This document shows positions 25,556 to 33,980 of a DNA stretch of 64,000 nt, in pieces. Position 1 is the stretch's first letter. Every line of letters begins with the position of its first letter. The notes beneath the pieces were generated by a model. That model worked only from the letters and a program-made list of their open reading frames with translations, was not told where the DNA came from and did not search any database. The translations under genes and the position numbers were made by a program. Origin of the DNA: Apostichopus japonicus (taxonomy: Eukaryota > Echinodermata > Holothuroidea > Aspidochirotida > Stichopodidae); assembly GCF_037975245.1 (NCBI RefSeq), contig NC_092568.1:26656501-26720500 (forward strand). The letters run 5' to 3'.

Positions 25556-28553
25556 GAGTGGCACTGCCCGATGGTGGGAGGCCCGAGGGGTGGGACCTGT
25601 TACCCACCGGACCTCGCATCACCGCGCTACCAAATGCCGCTTCGGCGTGTAAAGTGTCGGTCAAGTAGCAGGCGACGAACGTAGTTGGAGTTTTCCACGC
25701 TGCTGCTTTGAGTATGTCCTCTACCGGGATGCCGGCGAATAGGGCTGTAGAGGCCGCGACCCCTCTGACGTCGTGAGCCCTTGGTCGGGAGGTCCCCGAT
25801 GTGAACGGGCGTATGATCTCTACTAGCCACCTGGATAGAGTGTCTTTGGAGGCCGCTGCGTAGGGTGGTCGTGGTATGATGAAGAGAGAAGTTGATTGTC
25901 TTAACTTCTCTGTCTTGTTCAGGTACCACTTCAGTGCCCTGACTGGACACCATCGTTTGTCCTCGGCTACTGATGACATGGTCTTAATTTCCGGGATGAA
26001 AATGTCTCCTGGCAAGAAGGTCAAGGTCTGGTTCTTTGCAATAAATGACGGGTCTGGAACCATCCTCACCCCGAGGCCCTCAAATCTGATGTGATTCTGC
26101 TTGGTGGATAGGGCGTGGAGGCAACTCCTCCTTCTTGCTGACGCAACTGCGACGAGGAAGAGTGTCTTTTTTGTGAGGGCAGCCAGGGAGGCGTTAGCCA
26201 TTGGTTCGTATGGTGGTCCTGCCAGGGCATGTAACACTGCTGAGAGTCCCCAGGAGGGGGCCGGCCGTCTGATCTGTGGGCGACGATTCGCCATGCCTTT
26301 GATGAGTTGTGCAATGTACGGGTTATTGCTCAGTGTGGAGCCATCTGGGAAGCCCTGGTGGATGGCAGCGATGGCCGACCTGTAATTCCTGATAGTGGAG
26401 ACTTGTTTCCCTTCTCCGAAGAGTGAGAGGAGGAACTCGGCTATCTGTGTCACAGAGGCAGCAGGCAGCAGCATCTGTCTCGGTCGGCACCATTGGTCGA
26501 ACTTCCGCAGACGGGAATCGTAAGTCGCTGCGGTCGTTCCCCTTCTAGCGTTGGCTGCCATCTCGGCAGCTGCTTCTGAAAAGCCTCTCTGTCGTAGGGA
26601 AGACCGGACAGCCTCCAGGCAACTAATTGTAACCCCTTGATGTCTGGGTGGGAGAGAGTTCCCTGTCTCTGGGACAGTAGGTGGGGCTTGTCCGGTAGAC
26701 TCACTGGGACGTCCATGAGGAGTTGGGGGATCTCGGCGAACCAGGGTCTGCGAGGCCAGAACGGGGCTATTAGTGTGAACCTGCCCTTGGAGTTCCGAAT
26801 TTTCCTGAGGACTTGTCCGATCATACATAGCGGCGGGAAGATGTACGCATCCATGTGGTCCCAGGAGAGGGACATTGCGTCCGTGTGGTAGGCCAGGGGG
26901 TGGAATCGTCTGGAACAGAAGGTCTGGAGTTTGTTGTTCTTGTGTGTTGCGAACAGGTCTATCGTGGGCCTGCCGAAGATCGAAAAGATTCTGTCGCAAG
27001 TCTCCTGTTCCAGAGACCATTCGTTGGGGTCTATATGCCCCCTGGATAGGGCGTCCGCCATCACGTTGAGCTTGCCTGCGATGTGGGAAGCCCTTAGGAT
27101 CGTGCCGGAGTCCTCGGCCGCTGTTATCACCTCCCACGCGAGTCGGCACAGTCTCTCTGAGCGGGTGCCCCCCTGCCGATTGATGTAGGCCACCACTGTC
27201 GTGTTGTCGGTGAAGATTGTGGTTATCGTTCCCTGTACGTGGTCGTTGAAAGCTTCCAGGGCTCTTTTGACCGCCATCATCTCCAGGATGTTGATGTGGA
27301 GAGATGTTTCTGTTTGGGACCACGTCCCCCATGCTGTGCGATTGCTCCAGTGAGCTCCCCATCCGGACAGTGACGCGTCCGTCGTTATCGATGTCATTGG
27401 TAGCTGTATCGCAAAGGGTACCCCTGAACTCCAGTTGTTTGGGTCGAGCCACCATCGAAAGTGTTGTGTGACCTCCTCTGACCTGTAGATGAGCGTTGTT
27501 TTGTCTGGGTCTGTAGGGTCTGCGGACCTCAGCAGGTGCAGTTGCAGAGGTCGCATGTGTAGCCTGCACAGTCTCACTATATCGACGAGGCTGGCCATGA
27601 GTCCCAGGACCCGGAGCCATGTCCCCGTTGGTGACCCCCGGTGTGCCAAGATCTGTTGTGTGGTCGCCTTGACTGCCGCGACTCTTTCTTCTGAGGGTCG
27701 GGCTACCCCGGTGGTGAAGTCCAGTATGGCCTCGAGGAACTGGATCGTCTGGGAGGGTGATAGCCGTGATTTCTTCTGGTTCACGATCCAGCCCAGTTCT
27801 TGAAGGGTCTGGAGCGTTTTGTGGACGTTGTTGGTTGCTTCCGATAGACTGTTCCCTACTACCAACCAGTCGTCTAGATATACGTAGAGGGTGACCCCTC
27901 TTTTTCTGAGGTAGGCGACTACTGCTCCCGCGACTCTCGTGAAGGTTCTGGGAGCCGTGGCTAGGCCGAATGGGAGCGCCCGGAACTGGTAGTCTTGTTC
28001 TGCGTACCGGAACGCTAGGAATCGTCGGTGTTCTTTGTGTATCAAGATGTGCAGGTAGGCGTCCCGTAAGTCTACGGTCGCCGCCCACATGCCCTTTCTG
28101 AGTAGGGGTAATATTAAGTTTAAGGTCTCCATACGGAAGTGTTGGTCTGATGTGTTTTGTGTTCAGGGGTTTTAGGTTTAGAATGGGACGCCAGGTGCCG
28201 TCCCGTTTTTTGGTCAGAAAAAAGGAGGACCGGAAGAGTGGTCCCGTCTCTTCCGGAACTCTTGTAATTGCCTGCTTGGCCAGCAGGGCCAGAATTTCCC
28301 CTTCTAGGGCTAAGCGTTTGACGGGGTCCGTGGGTGTGAGTGTCTGCCTTCCTCCGCCCCCGAAAGGTGGGCTGGAGGAGAATTCTATTTTGTACCCGTG
28401 TTTGACTGTGTCCAACACCCACTTGTCCCCGCCAATAAATTCCCATTGCTGGGAGAAGCTTGTTAGTCTCCCCCCCACCGGCGGAATGGCCGCGGTGAGG
28501 TGGGCACCCCTAGGGCTGGGCGGCGAACGCTGGTCGATTGGAGGAGCGGTCAC
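25548..28553 (-). CDS. DIRS tyrosine recombinase frame (with N-terminal RT segment in the same frame)
   Basis: An open stretch of 1001 codons starting from a GTG. It is best read as three zones. Residues ~75-137 are the N-terminal part of reverse transcriptase (FFLTKKRDGTWRPILNLKPL). Residues ~140-640 are the alternative frame of the RT/RNase H region, Pro/Arg/Gly-rich and without domain character. Residues ~641-980 are the tyrosine recombinase: an N-terminal core-binding domain (YDSRLRKFDQWC, STIRNYRSAIAAIHQGF) and a catalytic domain with Arg in SARRRSCLHAL (807-809), His927 and Arg930 in AHDVRGVAAS, Trp953, and Tyr963 in TTFVACYL. The R-H-R-Y set is complete. The recombinase inserts the circular DNA copy. 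A separate start for it is likely but not identifiable. The gag frame overlaps its first 44 bp. Confidence 0.9.
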   Translation of the reverse strand: MTAPPIDQRSPPSPRGAHLTAAIPPVGGRLTSFSQQWEFIGGDKWVLDTVKHGYKIEFSSSPPFGGGGRQTLTPTDPVKRLALEGEILALLAKQAITRVPEETGPLFRSSFFLTKKRDGTWRPILNLKPLNTKHIRPTLPYGDLKLNITPTQKGHVGGDRRLTGRLPAHLDTQRTPTIPSVPVRRTRLPVPGAPIRPSHGSQNLHESRGSSSRLPQKKRGHPLRISRRLVGSREQSIGSNQQRPQNAPDPSRTGLDREPEEITAITLPDDPVPRGHTGLHHRGSPTLRRKSRGSQGDHTTDLGTPGVTNGDMAPGPGTHGQPRRYSETVQATHATSATAPAEVRRPYRPRQNNAHLQVRGGHTTLSMVARPKQLEFRGTLCDTATNDIDNDGRVTVRMGSSLEQSHSMGDVVPNRNISPHQHPGDDGGQKSPGSFQRPRTGNDNHNLHRQHDSGGLHQSAGGHPLRETVPTRVGGDNSGRGLRHDPKGFPHRRQAQRDGGRPIQGAYRPQRMVSGTGDLRQNLFDLRQAHDRPVRNTQEQQTPDLLFQTIPPPGLPHGRNVPLLGPHGCVHLPAAMYDRTSPQENSELQGQVHTNSPVLASQTLVRRDPPTPHGRPSESTGQAPPTVPETGNSLPPRHQGVTISCLEAVRSSLRQRGFSEAAAEMAANARRGTTAATYDSRLRKFDQWCRPRQMLLPAASVTQIAEFLLSLFGEGKQVSTIRNYRSAIAAIHQGFPDGSTLSNNPYIAQLIKGMANRRPQIRRPAPSWGLSAVLHALAGPPYEPMANASLAALTKKTLFLVAVASARRRSCLHALSTKQNHIRFEGLGVRMVPDPSFIAKNQTLTFLPGDIFIPEIKTMSSVAEDKRWCPVRALKWYLNKTEKLRQSTSLFIIPRPPYAAASKDTLSRWLVEIIRPFTSGTSRPRAHDVRGVAASTALFAGIPVEDILKAAAWKTPTTFVACYLTDTLHAEAAFGSAVMRGPVGNRSHPSGLPPSGSATRC
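26450..28132 (-). CDS. DIRS reverse transcriptase / RNase H / MT-like domain
   Basis: An open frame of 560 codons from an ATG (METLNLILPLLRKG). RT motifs: VDLRDAYLHI (19-28), LPFGLATAP (53-61) and the active-site YLDDW (85-89, Asp87 and Asp88). RNase H: Asp252 in TTDAS, Glu284 in NILEMMA, Asp309 in FTDN and Asp360 in ADALSR. After it comes the DIRS-specific MT-like region (IDLFATHKNNKLQTF, AYIFPPL, IAPFWPRRPWF; about 389-470) and the typical end LQLVAWRLSG. The earlier RT motif (KKRDGTWRP...LKPLN) is in the other frame, and upstream of the ATG this frame reads HFR, as in relatives, so a small indel between about 28141 and 28165 probably split the gene. Its last ~60 codons overlap the recombinase N-terminus. 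Confidence 0.93.
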   Translation of the reverse strand: METLNLILPLLRKGMWAATVDLRDAYLHILIHKEHRRFLAFRYAEQDYQFRALPFGLATAPRTFTRVAGAVVAYLRKRGVTLYVYLDDWLVVGNSLSEATNNVHKTLQTLQELGWIVNQKKSRLSPSQTIQFLEAILDFTTGVARPSEERVAAVKATTQQILAHRGSPTGTWLRVLGLMASLVDIVRLCRLHMRPLQLHLLRSADPTDPDKTTLIYRSEEVTQHFRWWLDPNNWSSGVPFAIQLPMTSITTDASLSGWGAHWSNRTAWGTWSQTETSLHINILEMMAVKRALEAFNDHVQGTITTIFTDNTTVVAYINRQGGTRSERLCRLAWEVITAAEDSGTILRASHIAGKLNVMADALSRGHIDPNEWSLEQETCDRIFSIFGRPTIDLFATHKNNKLQTFCSRRFHPLAYHTDAMSLSWDHMDAYIFPPLCMIGQVLRKIRNSKGRFTLIAPFWPRRPWFAEIPQLLMDVPVSLPDKPHLLSQRQGTLSHPDIKGLQLVAWRLSGLPYDREAFQKQLPRWQPTLEGERPQRLTIPVCGSSTNGADRDRCCCLLPL

Positions 28554-30630
28554 TGTCCCGTCTGGTCGACGTGGAGCCTCTGCCTCCTCTGGGGGCCCAG
28601 GGGCGGGTCGGACGGAAGGCTGCCCCCCGGCTTCGGCCTCTGAGAGCTCCTCTGCTCATAGATTTGGCGGGTGCTGCTCTCGTTCCCCTAGGTGCTCTGC
28701 TCTCCCTCGGGCGGAAGGGTCTGGTTCTCTGGGTAGGTGGGGGTCGGAATTCTGATTTGGCCAGAGTCTCCCTTCGGGCCACCTCTTCCTGCAGTTTCTT
28801 TTGGAAGCAGCCCGCAAAAAGGTCTTCCCCGAGGATTGGTAGTTCCAGCATTCTGTCCTTCGCCTCCGTCGAAGGCCAATGGATGGCGGAGACGATGTTT
28901 TGTCTACGGGCCTTTACGGACCTGGTAGCGACCCTTGCAAATTGATCGTACGCGAGTCTGACGAGGGGGCCCAGCAGCAGGAGGAGCTGGCCCGCTTCGT
29001 CCCTGGATACTTGGCTGCTGTCCTCAGGGAGCTGTTGGTGGTGTCGCATAAGGACTTCGGCTGATAGCATTAGTACCGATGCGAACTTCATGCCCGAACG
29101 GGCTGCCATGTCCACCTCTACCAAAAGCTCTTCTAGCTTCCTCTGGTCCGGGGTCTTGAACACGTGTGTGGATGAGGCCCCTTGTTCGGCTTTTAATCTC
29201 TCCTTGGCCTCCTGGGGGATGGTTGGGCATCTAAATAGATCCTTCCATGCCTCGTCAGGTACCCTGACCGCTCTATCTGCCCTGGCCGGGAAGGCCGTCC
29301 ACTTGGTCTTGTTGGCAATGGCCTCAAATCTGTCATAACAGGTTGCGTCTACTGGTATGGTAGTTTTGGGCTTATATGACGCTTCGCAGGTCGCCGTCAA
29401 TTTTGATACCCGGCCCGCCTTCTGCGGTTGCGTCTCGGGTTCCTCGAACCCCAGGTGTCGTCTGAATATGTCTGCCGCCCGTGTTATTAGCTCCTGTGGG
29501 AGGGCTCCTCCTGTCACGGGTGCTTCCTCCGGTTCGTAATTGTGACCAAAGCTGTCCTCCATAGGATCGTAGTCGAGAGGATCTGGATCTATGGGCTCCC
29601 CTTCGTCCTCCAAGCCGGAAAGATTCACCGACGCTCTGCAATCCAGAGCGTCCGGGTCCGGGGCCGGTTGCGGGGCCATGGTCGATACGGGGCTGGTAGG
29701 GCCCGGTGCCACGTCGGCTACCGTGGACGTCCTTTGCTCCAGCAGGGGCCGTAGCAGGCCGGTGAGTTTGGAAAGCCAAGCTGGTTCCTCTTCCTGACGC
29801 CGTCTCGGGGACCGGCGCCTCTTCTTGGATCTTCTGTATCCATCGTCGGAAGAGTCCGAGGACTCGTCGGAGATTAGAGAGTATCTCTTCCTCTCTCTCC
29901 GTCTTGGGGATCTTGTATGCGACCCCGATCTCTCCCTTCTGGGTCGGCGGGAGGACTCTCTCTCCCTACTTTCTCGGGCCGGGATCTCCGTCTGAACCCG
30001 CCTCTCCGGCTCCCTGTCCGGCTCCCTGGAACGGGACCGGCTCCGTCTCCGCGTCCCCTCGGTTGCTCTCTCTTTAGGACCCGAGCCTCCCACGGCCGGG
30101 GGGCCGCGCTCTGTGGGTCTGTTTAGCTGCGGCCCGGACTGAGACGGAGTCTCCAGCCCGGCCGAGCTGTGCCTCTGCTTTGGAGGTCTTTTCCTGGCAG
30201 GAGCCTTGCCTTTGCTCCTGCCCTTCCCTCTGGCCGTAACTGATCCGGACGTAGCCGGGGCCGTTAGGGGAATTCTTTCTCTTTCTCTTTCCTCTCTCTC
30301 TACCTCTTTCTCTCCTTCGGCCCTCTCCTGGCCACTCTCCTCCACCTCTCTCTCTACTACTCCCTCCTCCTCTCTATCTCCCGTTATTCCTGGAACCTCC
30401 GGCGCCCCGATTGCGCTCGGGATCGAGTCCAGCCTTCCCTGGAGCTTGCTACGTAAGCCCTCAAGCCACAGGTCGATGTCCTGCCACTGAGCTGGTGTAA
30501 ACTTAATACACACCAGGCAGGGGTCTCGTCGAGTGCAGGATCTGCATTTTGGACAAAGGTCGTGTTCGTCCCAGGCTCTGCCTGGGCGAAACATAGAGCA
30601 GTTGATGCACTTCAATGGATTGCGTGACAT
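28510..30630 (-). CDS. DIRS Gag-like protein (706 aa)
   Basis: It starts at an ATG (MSRNPLKCINCSMF) just inside the leader. The first 41 residues hold seven cysteines (8, 11, 26, 29, 32, 38, 41) in CxxC pairs, a likely zinc-binding knuckle. Residues ~75-120 are Glu/Arg-rich. Residues ~130-290 are strongly basic with RS repeats and KKRRRSPRRR, resembling nuclear-localisation and RNA-binding sequence. Residues ~440-640 are a helical, less biased region (TPDQRKLEELLVEVDMAARS; MLELPILGEDLFAG), the part most typical of DIRS Gag. The tail is Arg/Gly-rich with RGG. It should package the RNA. It ends 44 bp inside the next frame, which is +1 relative to it. Long opposite-strand open frames here are GC-rich shadows. 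Confidence 0.85.
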   Translation of the reverse strand: MSRNPLKCINCSMFRPGRAWDEHDLCPKCRSCTRRDPCLVCIKFTPAQWQDIDLWLEGLRSKLQGRLDSIPSAIGAPEVPGITGDREEEGVVEREVEESGQERAEGEKEVEREERERERIPLTAPATSGSVTARGKGRSKGKAPARKRPPKQRHSSAGLETPSQSGPQLNRPTERGPPAVGGSGPKERATEGTRRRSRSRSREPDREPERRVQTEIPARESRERESSRRPRRERSGSHTRSPRRRERKRYSLISDESSDSSDDGYRRSKKRRRSPRRRQEEEPAWLSKLTGLLRPLLEQRTSTVADVAPGPTSPVSTMAPQPAPDPDALDCRASVNLSGLEDEGEPIDPDPLDYDPMEDSFGHNYEPEEAPVTGGALPQELITRAADIFRRHLGFEEPETQPQKAGRVSKLTATCEASYKPKTTIPVDATCYDRFEAIANKTKWTAFPARADRAVRVPDEAWKDLFRCPTIPQEAKERLKAEQGASSTHVFKTPDQRKLEELLVEVDMAARSGMKFASVLMLSAEVLMRHHQQLPEDSSQVSRDEAGQLLLLLGPLVRLAYDQFARVATRSVKARRQNIVSAIHWPSTEAKDRMLELPILGEDLFAGCFQKKLQEEVARRETLAKSEFRPPPTQRTRPFRPRESRAPRGTRAAPAKSMSRGALRGRSRGAAFRPTRPWAPRGGRGSTSTRRDSDRSSNRPAFAAQP

Positions 30631-30768
30631 GCTGAATAACCGGATTAAGGAAGATTACTTCTTAGTGATAAATGAACAACAATAGAAGCTTAACGTAAGA
30701 GGGGAGAACTAGGGAGGGAATTAGGCTTAGGTGGAGCGTAGCGTAACCTAGCAACGGTAAACAAGGTA
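30631..30768 (-). other. DIRS 5' leader between ITR and gag
   Basis: A 138 bp stretch unique to this side, separating the inner edge of the right ITR from the gag ATG. It contains a repeated GCGTAACCTAGCAACGG-like motif next to the ITR edge. There is no strong promoter signature. In DIRS elements transcription starts in the ITR. Confidence 0.65.
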
Positions 30769-31361
30769 ACGCTACGGGGTGGCCTAACATGAAAATGCAA
30801 GCTGAAACAAAAATGAGAGAGCGAGAAATACATACGAAAAAGAGTGAATATATGTGAGCAATATGAATCCCCAAAAGGGGGACGAGAGAAACTAATTGGG
30901 GGGAAGAAAGCTAGTAAACAAGCTAAGAAAACACAAAGACAACAACACGCTTTAGCGTGGGGAGGAATAGGGCGGGAACCTAGGCAGTTTCGCGGAACTG
31001 CTAACCCCGCCGCAAACCAACCCGAGGAGGAAACGTACTACGAAAACAGTCCCCAAAACCCTCCCTTTTTGATAAAAAGGATACTTATCGGTCAGGAAAG
31101 GACTGTCAAACTTCTAAAGATCCGAAGCTAAAAAACTTCCGACGATCGTCGAAGAAAACCAAGACAATTTTCCAAGGAAACTATCCACAAGAAAAATATG
31201 CGTGTAGGCACTTGGAATGGTAGAATGAAAAAGGAGGAGGGACCGGAAGGGGGGTCCGGTCATAGAGGGCGCACAGTGTTATTTATTTACCAGGACTTTA
31301 TAGGCACGGTAGAATGAGGTGCTAAGGTTGTGAGGAGACAGGTAAGCGAGGAGCGAAGTAA
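30769..31361. repeat. DIRS right (5') inverted terminal repeat, 593 bp
   Basis: Inverted partner of 24510-25129. It ends GGAGACAGGTAAGCGAGG then AGCGAAGTAA, after which the satellite resumes (ATTAAGAG). The outer 17 bp differ from the partner, which is about 25 bp longer. DIRS-1 of Dictyostelium also has unequal outer ends with an extension on one ITR. Confidence 0.95.
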
Positions 31362-32270
31362 ATTAAGAGTTACAGCTGCTTGGATCCTACTTTCCGAATA
31401 TATTGAGATCCATGTACTGACTAAATACTGAGAGTTACAGCTGCTTGGATCCTACTTTCCGAATATATTGAGATCCATGTACTGACTTAATACTAAGAGT
31501 TACAGCTGCTTGAATCCTACTTTCTGTATAGACTGAGATCCATGTACTGACTTAATATTAAGAGTTACAGCTGCTTGGATCCTACTTTCCGAATATATTG
31601 AGATCCATGTACTGACTAAATACTGAGAGTTACAGCTGCTTGGATCCTACTTTCCGAATATATTGAGATCCATGTACTGACTTAATACTAAGAGTTACAG
31701 CTGCTTGAATCCTACTTTCTGTATAGACTGAGATCCATGTACTGACTTAATATTAAGAGTTACAGCTGCTTGGATCCTACTTTCCGAATATATTGAGATC
31801 CATGTACTGACTAAATACTGAGAGTTACAGCTGCTTGGATCCTACTTTCCGAATATATTGAGATCCATGTACTGACTTAATACTAAGAGTTACAGCTGCT
31901 TGAATCCTACTTTCTGTATAGACTGAGATCCATGTACTGACTTAATATTAAGAGTTACAGCTGCTTGGATCCTACTTTCCGAATATATTGAGATCCATGT
32001 ACTGACTAAATACTGAGAGTTACAGCTGCTTGGATCCTACTTTCCGAATATATTGAGATCCATGTACTGACTTAATACTAAGAGTTACAGCTGCTTGAAT
32101 CCTACTTTCTGTATAGACTGAGATCCATGTACTGACTTAATACTAAGAGTTACAGCTGCTTGGGTCCTACTTTCCTTATATATTGAGATCCATTTACTGA
32201 CTTAATACTGAGAGTTACAGCTGCTTGGATCCTACTTTGATCCTGACTTTATTGAGATCCATGAACATGG
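31362..32270. repeat. 65 bp satellite organised as a 195 bp higher-order repeat
   Basis: Units of exactly 65 bp begin GAGTTACAGCTGCTTG at 31367, 31432, 31497, 31562 and so on. Three variants alternate. A has CCGAATATATT and ends CTAAATACT. B has CCGAATATATT and ends CTTAATACT. C has TGAATCC, CTGTATAGACT and ends CTTAATATT. The order ABC repeats four times (31367-31561, 31562-31756, 31757-31951, 31952-32146), and the first three copies look identical by eye. Two diverged units follow (32147 and 32212), the last decaying near 32270. The first 5 bp complete the unit split by the DIRS element. Confidence 0.96.
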
Positions 32271-33489
32271 GTGACCTTGTTACCATTTGAAACAAAGATG
32301 AACACTGAATATTTCTTTTCCTTAAATGCATGAAAATTCACAATTTATACTCTGGTATAAACTTCACATGACCTTTGAACTCCACCAAAACACAATTAAG
32401 TTTGTTAGGAAACTGCAGGACCTACAAACAAATTATGATAACTGTCCAAGTTTCCTTTGAACTTGAAGGGATTGATGTTGTTAAGAAGATGCTCATGTTT
32501 GACCCAAAAGGATCTCAACCTCCTTTCAAACCAATGTATCTACTGTATGGCTTCTGTTAACTTTATTCAATATTAGGCTACAATTTGTTGGCTACATGAC
32601 AAAATGAACAAGTTTCCCTTCTAATGGTATTGCATCTACAATATGTTTTACCTTTTGAACTCTGCTGACCTAAAATGACCTTTTGAGCTCCAAATAAGAA
32701 AGATCTACCTTTTTCTCAACCTGAAACATCCAATGTCATCACTTCAAGCACTTTTTCTTTTTCAAAATTGATTTGATATTAACTAAAAAAAGAACAATGA
32801 CCTTTACAAATGACCTTTGTTTGCAAACAAACTATCTAAGCAGGCTCAGCAAGTACTAAGTAACACCATTTTTACTGTCCACATTGGTCGACAGCATTAT
32901 TAACAGCTTTTTGTTTCCTAACTGGAACTGTTAACTGCTAGACTAACCATGTTAACTAAACTGATTCCTATGCATGTACAGAAATCTCCTGATATATGAG
33001 ACTGACACTACATTGCAATAAGACGGGGCCAGTGTGCATAAATGGGTAACAAGGAAGTGAAAACAGCACTCTCGAGTTCCATAAATAATTAACTAACAGC
33101 TAATTATTAGAACAAAGCTTGTAATTTACCTGTAATTATATTTATGGAATATATTAATCTAAAGAGTGAGCACACAAGGTGAACAATAGGGGAAAAGAAA
33201 ACAAATTAGTGACAAATGTTCTATTTACAAAGAGTAAAGTTATACAAACTGCAAAGTGAAATAAAAGTGAAAGGCCGGATTAACCTTGACTTCCCACTTC
33301 TGCTACTGTGTACCATGCCTACTGTAGGTCCAAACTTAATTTTTAGATAATTTCCTCTTTTGCTCCCTCATTTTACATGAATGACTTACAGTTAAGAGAG
33401 ACGACAACATAAAAACTTTTGATGAGTCCTGCAAAATGCTTCAATAGAGCGATAAATACTCTAAAATTTTAGAAGGATGGTGAGTTAAG
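32271..33489. repeat. Intron segment with TGACCTTTGA-type interspersed repeat
   Basis: Recurrent TGACCTTTGAACTCC, AATGACCTTTTGAGCTCC and ATGACCTTTGTTTG blocks between 32350 and 32820 resemble blocks at 42530-42700 and 49130-49600. This looks like an old dispersed repeat family with nuclear-receptor-like half-sites. No coding. From 32830 to 33489 I see nothing. Confidence 0.45.
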
Positions 33490-33980
33490 AAAGAGTATTT
33501 AGTCAACTATGCTTGAGTATGCAAGTAGTATAGTCAACTACGCTTGAGTATGTGACCACAGTAAGAGTATAGGTAACTATGCTAGGACATGTGAGTACAG
33601 TAAGAGTATAGGTAACAATGCTTGAATATATGATTACAGTATGAATATATAGGTAACAATGCTTGAATATATGATTACAGTATGAATATATAGGTAACTA
33701 TGCTAGAGCATGTGAGTACAGTATTAATCAACTATGCTTAGGTATGTGAGTACAGTAAGATTCAACTAGGCTTGAATCTGTGAGTACAGTAAGAGTATAG
33801 TCAACTATGCTTGGACATGTGAGTTCAGTCAGAGTATAGGTAACTACAGTATGCTTGAGTATGTGAGTACAGTAAGAGTATAGTCAACTATGTTTGAGTA
33901 TGTGAGTAACAGCAAGAGTATACAGTTGTCAACCATGCTTGAGTATGTGAGTACAGTATGTGTTTAGTCAATTATGGACT
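33490..33980. repeat. Minisatellite, ~39 bp unit
   Basis: About twelve imperfect copies of AGTATAGTCAACTATGCTTG plus AGTATGTGAGTACAGTAAG, with GTAAC for GTCAAC in several units and a few small insertions. Non-coding, in intron 1. Confidence 0.88.

Larger units (their letters stand above)
24510..31361 (-). mobile_element. Complete DIRS1-like tyrosine-recombinase retrotransposon (6852 bp)
   Basis: The coding strand is minus. In transcription order: right ITR (30769-31361), short leader, gag (28510-30630), RT/RNase H/MT-like frame (26450-28132, with its N-terminal segment in the frame starting 28553), tyrosine recombinase frame ending 25548, ICR (25457-25555), spacer, left ITR (24510-25129). 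DIRS elements lack an integrase and aspartic protease; they copy RNA into a circle and insert it with a tyrosine recombinase, without target duplication. All these hallmarks are present, and flanking satellite DNA rejoins exactly when the element is removed. GC content is far above the surrounding intron. Apart from one apparent frame break in RT, the coding regions are open. The element is in the same orientation as the host gene. Confidence 0.96.

Noticed and set aside
25548-28553. A single 1001-residue RT-recombinase polyprotein
   Set aside because: Only the first ~137 and last ~360 residues look like domains; the middle is the wrong frame of RT/RNase H, so it is more likely two genes joined by a frame break.
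28150-28755. 201-codon plus-strand frame (and others opposite gag and RT)
   Set aside because: GC-rich antisense shadows of the DIRS genes with Pro/Arg/Gly composition and no motifs.
24510-31361. LTR retrotransposon or retrovirus
   Set aside because: The termini are inverted rather than direct, no protease or integrase is present, a tyrosine recombinase replaces them, and there is no target duplication.
31362-32270. CRISPR-like array
   Set aside because: Units are contiguous 65 bp satellite repeats without unique spacers, in a eukaryotic intron.
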